DNA of 64,000 bases from JAKFYM01 sp964612065 (GTDB lineage: Bacteria > Bdellovibrionota > UBA1018 > CAIPTA01), in the NCBI GenBank assembly GCA_964612065.1, contig CAZTCD010000007.1, forward strand, positions 6,097 to 70,096. The letters are read 5' to 3'. Below the pieces are notes generated by a model. That model was not told the origin of the DNA. It worked only from the letters and a program-made list of their open reading frames with translations, and made no database searches. Of this stretch, positions 60,294-64,000 are shown in pieces (positions within the stretch are counted from its first letter, which is position 1; each line of letters starts with the position of its first letter). The translations under genes and the position numbers were made by a program.

Positions 60294-62594
60294 TTAGTCT
60301 CTAGGCAGCTTACGCACTCTCATCCCGCGGTAGACGGGCCATACCACCATGCAAATCACATACATGGCCACTTGGCCCAGCACGGAGATCCAGGCGATGC
60401 CTTTGAGCATGCCAGCCTGAGCGAAGAAAAGGGATCCGAAGCCGATGATGGTGGTGAGCATGGAGAGCTGCACGGCCTGGGCCACGAATCTCGCGCTAGG
60501 GAAGCCGCCATAGCCTTCCCGCTCCCGGTGCCTCACGTGCACGCCCATATCGATACCGGCGCCGAGCACTGCGGGCACCATGGCGATATTGAGGATGGAG
60601 AAGCGCTCTCCCACCAGGCCCATGAAAGCCACGAGGAGGAAGATGCCGGAGATGAGCTGGAGCTCGAGATCGATGGCGTCCCAGAGATTGCCGAAATCGA
60701 GGCCCATTACGAAGAAAGCGCCCACCAGGAACACAATCAGAATGATGAGCCCATCGTGGGTGATGTGGTCGAGGATCTCAGTGAAAATGCGCACATCGGA
60801 TCCGATACGGGCGCCTGGGAACTTGTTTCGAAGCTCCACCAGCAGGCGGGAGAAAGAGCGCATATTCTCCGCCTGGTCCAGATCCTTGGCGGGATAGGTG
60901 AGAACGATGTTGCCGCTTTTGCCGAAGGCCTCGTTCAGCTGCGGTGGAAGATCGCTGCGCTTGTGAGGCTTGGTGGCGAGGAGGCGGCGCACGTCTCCCG
61001 CGTTCATACCCGTTTTCGCCTGCAGCTCGCTATCACTCAGCCGATCGAGGCGTTTGTGGAGGCGTTCGATATCCTCGTAGCGATCTTCCATGTCTCTCGG
61101 AAGAAGGCGGTGCAGGGATACAGCGTTGTCCACCTCTTCCTTTTGCCCCGCTTCCCGCAACCAAAGCTCGATCTCGCGGGCCTGGTTGATGTCTTTGGCC
61201 AGCACCGCGGCTGGGGTGAAGGAGCGGCCGAAGATCGAATCCACGAACTCGTGGCGCTCCACGGTTTCCTTGGTGAGATTGTGCATGCGCTTGAAGTTGT
61301 ATTCGAACTCGGCCTGGCTCACGCCCCAGCAGCAGAGAAGAATGAAGGGCGGGATCAGCCACCGGAACACCTTGCGGTTGATCGGATAGATCCCGAAAAG
61401 CTCGCGCACTTTGCCGAAGCGGATCTGTTTTCCGAGGCCTGCGGCCATGGCCGGGAACACCAGCATATAGACGCAGTAAATGGAGAGGATGCCCACGCCT
61501 GCGATTTTTCCAAGCTCGGAGAATCCGCGGAAATCGGAAAAGGAAAGAATCAGGAAGGCCGCGGAAGACGTAACCGCGGCGGAGCCGAGGGCGCGGCCCG
61601 TTTGCAGGTAAGAATTGGCGGTGGCTTCGGCCCGGCTTTTTCCCGAGAGAAGCTCCTGGGTGAAACGCCGGATGAGGTGCACGCCATACTCCACGCCCAG
61701 GCCGCCGAGGATGGCGAGCAGGAAGCCGGTGAGGATATTGATCTGGCCCACGAACGCGTGCGCGGCGCCTATGGTCCACGCCATGGCCACCGTTACCGCA
61801 AGCACGGTAAAAATCGAACCGCGGAAAGTGCCCATGCCCACGATCAGCACCAGCGCGATGCCGATCGTAGAGATAAGAGAGGTCTTGGAGATATCGCTCT
61901 CGATCTGGAGGGTGTCGTTTACCTTGTCCACATAGCGGCCCACCAGCTCGAAGGGGAGGGCGGGGAAGTCCTGCTTGAGAGCATTGCGCACGTCTTCCAC
62001 GAGAGCGCGTGACCGGCCCAGGTCTTCCGAGTCGAACCCGGGCTTGGCGAGGAGCATGGCATAGCGTTTGTCTTTGGAGAGGAAATAGCGGTCGCGGTTC
62101 TGCTGGCCAAAGCGGGAAAGACGGTTCTTGGCTTTGCGGAGGTTGGCTTTGCGCTCGCCCTCGGTTTCCAGGCCGAGATCGATCATGCCTTTTTTGCCGT
62201 CGTTGAGGATGATGCGGCCGGCATCGAGAAGATCATTGAACTCGCGTTCGGGGAGAAGATAAAGCGCGCGGTCGCGGAGCAGGTATTCTTCCCGTTCGTG
62301 GAAGGTGTATTTGATCTCAGGGTTTTTCCTGAGTTTCCCGGCGATCGGAGCAAGCACCTTTTCCGGGCTTTCCATCGGGCCCACCAGCACGATGAGATAC
62401 CCTACGCCGCCCACTTCCTGGCTCACGGCTTCGAGATCTTTTACGCTCTCTCTGTCTTCCGGAAGAAGATCCGCCAAGGAAAGGCGAATGGGCAGATCGG
62501 TGCCTTGGCTCAATCCGAGCGCGCCGATCAGAATAGCCACAATGAGACCCACCCAGCGGTGACGCAGGTTCCAGCGAAGCACTTTTTCAAACAT
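60294..62594 (-). CDS. RND-superfamily (MMPL/HpnN-type) lipid exporter
   Basis: 766 residues with twelve membrane segments in two halves of one plus five, separated by large periplasmic loops (about 35-230 and 415-570). The first half contains G-G-L-G-V-E-Y-G-V-H and the second G-A-G-I-D-M-G-V-H, the charged residue pairs typical of RND pumps without porter subdomains, as in HpnN and MMPL proteins. These move hydrophobic lipids across the inner membrane. No adaptor or outer-membrane gene is adjacent. Confidence 0.88.
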   Translation of the reverse strand: MFEKVLRWNLRHRWVGLIVAILIGALGLSQGTDLPIRLSLADLLPEDRESVKDLEAVSQEVGGVGYLIVLVGPMESPEKVLAPIAGKLRKNPEIKYTFHEREEYLLRDRALYLLPEREFNDLLDAGRIILNDGKKGMIDLGLETEGERKANLRKAKNRLSRFGQQNRDRYFLSKDKRYAMLLAKPGFDSEDLGRSRALVEDVRNALKQDFPALPFELVGRYVDKVNDTLQIESDISKTSLISTIGIALVLIVGMGTFRGSIFTVLAVTVAMAWTIGAAHAFVGQINILTGFLLAILGGLGVEYGVHLIRRFTQELLSGKSRAEATANSYLQTGRALGSAAVTSSAAFLILSFSDFRGFSELGKIAGVGILSIYCVYMLVFPAMAAGLGKQIRFGKVRELFGIYPINRKVFRWLIPPFILLCCWGVSQAEFEYNFKRMHNLTKETVERHEFVDSIFGRSFTPAAVLAKDINQAREIELWLREAGQKEEVDNAVSLHRLLPRDMEDRYEDIERLHKRLDRLSDSELQAKTGMNAGDVRRLLATKPHKRSDLPPQLNEAFGKSGNIVLTYPAKDLDQAENMRSFSRLLVELRNKFPGARIGSDVRIFTEILDHITHDGLIILIVFLVGAFFVMGLDFGNLWDAIDLELQLISGIFLLVAFMGLVGERFSILNIAMVPAVLGAGIDMGVHVRHREREGYGGFPSARFVAQAVQLSMLTTIIGFGSLFFAQAGMLKGIAWISVLGQVAMYVICMVVWPVYRGMRVRKLPRD

Positions 62595-62743
62595 AGGCAG
62601 GAACCTACCACCGCCCTATCGCCTCGGGCAAACGGTCGAAAATATTTATGTTTGTGAGTGCCGCACTTTCGCTTGGTGCGGCACGGAAAAGCTCGCCTTG
62701 ACGAGCTTTGCGCTTTGGAGGACAAAAACCAGGGGGTTTCCAA

Positions 62744-63112
62744 ATGAGCAGACGGGATACCATCGATATCACGATCGAAAAAACCTACCGCCGCCATTCC
62801 GGTTGGAGCTTCGGCCTGGTGATGATCGGCCTCGGCTGCCTGTTTTTGCTGAAAAACTACGGCTATCCCATGCCCGAAAACTGGTGGGCCTTTTTCCTTT
62901 TGATCCCCGCGATCCCGAGCCTTACCCGAGCTCTGCTTTTGGCCCGCCGCGGAGAGGGAAAGGAAGCGCTTCGCCCCCTGGCCCGGGCTTTCATCTTTTC
63001 TTTTCTGGCGGCCGGCTTCCTTTTGGACTGGGACTGGGCGCAGATCTGGCCCGTATTCCTGATCGTGGGCGGCGTGGGGATCATCGCCACCGCCAGAGAC
63101 AAAGCCTTCTAG
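62744..63112 (+). CDS. Small membrane protein (LiaI/LiaF-like TM region)
   Basis: 122 residues from the ATG at 62744. A basic N-terminus (R-R...K-T-Y-R-R) precedes four short hydrophobic segments with G-L-x-L-L-x-N-Y-G and W-P-V-F-L-I-V-G-G-x-G, the pattern of LiaF/DUF5668-type transmembrane regions. In LiaF this acts in envelope-stress signalling, but the cytoplasmic C-terminal domain is absent here. Inner membrane; exact role unknown. Confidence 0.65.
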   Translation: MSRRDTIDITIEKTYRRHSGWSFGLVMIGLGCLFLLKNYGYPMPENWWAFFLLIPAIPSLTRALLLARRGEGKEALRPLARAFIFSFLAAGFLLDWDWAQIWPVFLIVGGVGIIATARDKAF

Positions 63113-63252
63113 GGCTCGGGGCATTTCGCACTGTCTTTTTCGGTGAGCGGGCCGATTCGTTCCGCTTTCGCCCCAAATCCGCCTGAAATTCATCGGTACG
63201 TGAATTGCTCTCTCGCTGGCGGGAAATCCGCAAAACCCAAGAAGGAGAAGCA

Positions 63253-63600
63253 ATGAAGCAACAATCTGTAACCGGACGTATCGTGAGAAATGTGAACCGT
63301 GTGCTCGAGGTGATTCCTCGCACGATGAACAAAGACGCCGAGGTAATCAGCCTCGATTTCAAGAAGCCGCGCAAGCGCAAGAAAGCTGCGGCGAAATCCC
63401 GGGGCGGGCGAAAAACGATGAAGGGCACCGAGCGCAACAGGCGCGTAACCACTACCAGCACCAGAACAAAAACAACCGTGAGCAGAAAACCTGCCGCGAG
63501 GAAAGCCAAGGCTAAAAAGGGAAATGCCCGAAAAGGAAGGGTGATTCAGGAGCGTTTCACGAAATCCCGCTCCAGCAGAACTATTAAGCGGGCGGCTTAA
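63253..63600 (+). CDS. Lys/Arg-rich histone-H1-like basic protein
   Basis: 115 residues from the ATG at 63253, with AAGGAG eight bases upstream. After about 40 ordinary residues, the rest is about one-third Lys/Arg with Ala, Ser and Thr, in K-A-A-A-K and K-A-K-A-K-K-G runs like bacterial H1-type or nucleoid proteins. It likely binds DNA or RNA in the cytoplasm. No signal peptide. Confidence 0.7.
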   Translation: MKQQSVTGRIVRNVNRVLEVIPRTMNKDAEVISLDFKKPRKRKKAAAKSRGGRKTMKGTERNRRVTTTSTRTKTTVSRKPAARKAKAKKGNARKGRVIQERFTKSRSSRTIKRAA

Positions 63601-63640
63601 CTGTTCGTCACGCCGTAATCTGTATCGCAATGTTTAGAGG

Positions 63641-63680
63641 AGCGTTCATCCTTGTAGAAGGCTGGGCGCTTTTCTGTTTT
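63641..63680. terminator. Possible terminator after the basic protein
   Basis: AGCG...CCTT-GTAG-AAGG...CGCT is followed by TTTTCTGTTTT on the plus side, 40 bases past the stop and ten before the convergent gene's end. Confidence 0.45.
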
Positions 63681-63689
63681 CAGGAGAGA

Positions 63690-64000
63690 TCACTCTCGGG
63701 GGGCAGTGCTGGTGGAGGTGCTGCTCGAGGAGGTGTTCGTGCTGGTGCTGGTAGTGCCCGTGCCTGCAGTTACCGTGGAACCGCCGCTGGTGGTGCCGGT
63801 GCCTGTGGATACAACCGTATTGGTGGTTTGCACGTAAGAAGTGACCATCGCGGTAGTTACCTGGCTGATCACCACCGTGGTTTTACCCTGGCCGGAAGCC
63901 TGCAAGGCCAGCTGTTGCCGAAGAGCCGCGATTTCGGCGTCTTTGGCTTTTTGATCGTCTCCGCAGGATGTGGCCCCCACGAAAACGAGGGCGAGCAAAA
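63690..64000 (-). CDS. Lipoprotein with Ser/Thr/Gly-rich tail, 5' end outside the window
   Basis: At least 102 residues are visible. A lipobox-like A-T-S-C (about residue 12 of the visible part) with a hydrophobic run before it indicates export and lipidation. The frame is open to the window edge, and the visible TTG is probably not the start. After a short Lys/Ala/Gln helix the tail is almost entirely Ser, Thr and Gly with alternating T-G-T and S-T-S, as in surface-exposed stalk regions. No enzyme motif. Confidence 0.6.
   Translation of the reverse strand, partial: LLALVFVGATSCGDDQKAKDAEIAALRQQLALQASGQGKTTVVISQVTTAMVTSYVQTTNTVVSTGTGTTSGGSTVTAGTGTTSTSTNTSSSSTSTSTAPRE

Noticed and set aside
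60372..62012. 546-codon plus-strand frame opposite the RND transporter
   Set aside because: Shadow frame; the minus-strand protein has the family's twelve-helix layout.

Overview
The window looks like a chromosomal segment of a GC-rich, Gram-negative, rod-shaped bacterium. The signs are a rod-shape operon (mreC-mreD-mrdA-rodA), many Sec-exported and lipobox-bearing small proteins, outer-membrane-barrel candidates, an L,D-transpeptidase and a lytic-transglycosylase-like protein. A KimA-type transporter behind a c-di-AMP (ydaO-yuaA) riboswitch, a PrkA kinase and a polyphosphate-type (VTC) cluster fit a Bdellovibrionota or other former-deltaproteobacterial lineage. That placement is inference; no rRNA or other taxonomic marker was compared.

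Layout. 1-5.5 kb: two unrecognised genes, a lipoprotein, a YfhO-like membrane protein and a small exported protein. 5.8-11 kb: rlmN, small cysteine-containing exported proteins, a degenerate phospholipase-D-fold protein, a YhcC-type radical SAM protein and an exported protein. 11-16 kb: the minus-strand operon mreC-mreD-mrdA-rodA, with a duplicated 34-bp repeat between mreD and mrdA. 16-20 kb: a PpiD-like folding factor, two small exported basic proteins, and an adenylating enzyme paired with a carrier protein. 20-31 kb: HD phosphohydrolase, cobalamin adenosyltransferase, 5'-nucleotidase-type lipoprotein, PrkA, a large exported protein, an RluA-type pseudouridine synthase and LepB. 31-33 kb: HAD phosphatase, an exported protein and tRNA-His.

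33-41 kb is a visibly AT-richer accessory region directly downstream of tRNA-His. It carries a cold-shock-like protein, a one-polypeptide type IIG restriction-modification enzyme, a Fic AMP-transferase under a cluster of ACCCATA boxes, two tiny ORFs, and a split HipA-type toxin-antitoxin pair in which the HipS-like domain is fused to a C-terminal HTH. It also holds what looks like a decayed serine-recombinase C-terminus. No intact integrase and no second copy of the tRNA end were seen.

41-64 kb returns to core-like composition: an archaeal-type AspRS close to a GluQ-tRNA(Asp) synthetase, small exported proteins and an HPF-like protein. A minus-strand cluster follows (CotH kinase, DUF4956 membrane protein, a HlyD-like plus beta-propeller fusion, VTC-domain polymerase). 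Then come the riboswitch and KimA, DUF5995 and Nudix genes, an HTH-DUF2087 regulator, a lytic-transglycosylase-like protein, an RND/MMPL transporter, a lysine-rich basic protein and an edge-truncated lipoprotein.

The most interesting items are the CotH/DUF4956/HlyD-propeller/VTC cluster with a shared palindrome in its two upstream regions, the rearranged HipS-HTH/HipT module with its operators, the c-di-AMP riboswitch with an anti-Shine-Dalgarno segment ahead of kimA, and the tRNA-His-linked accessory region.
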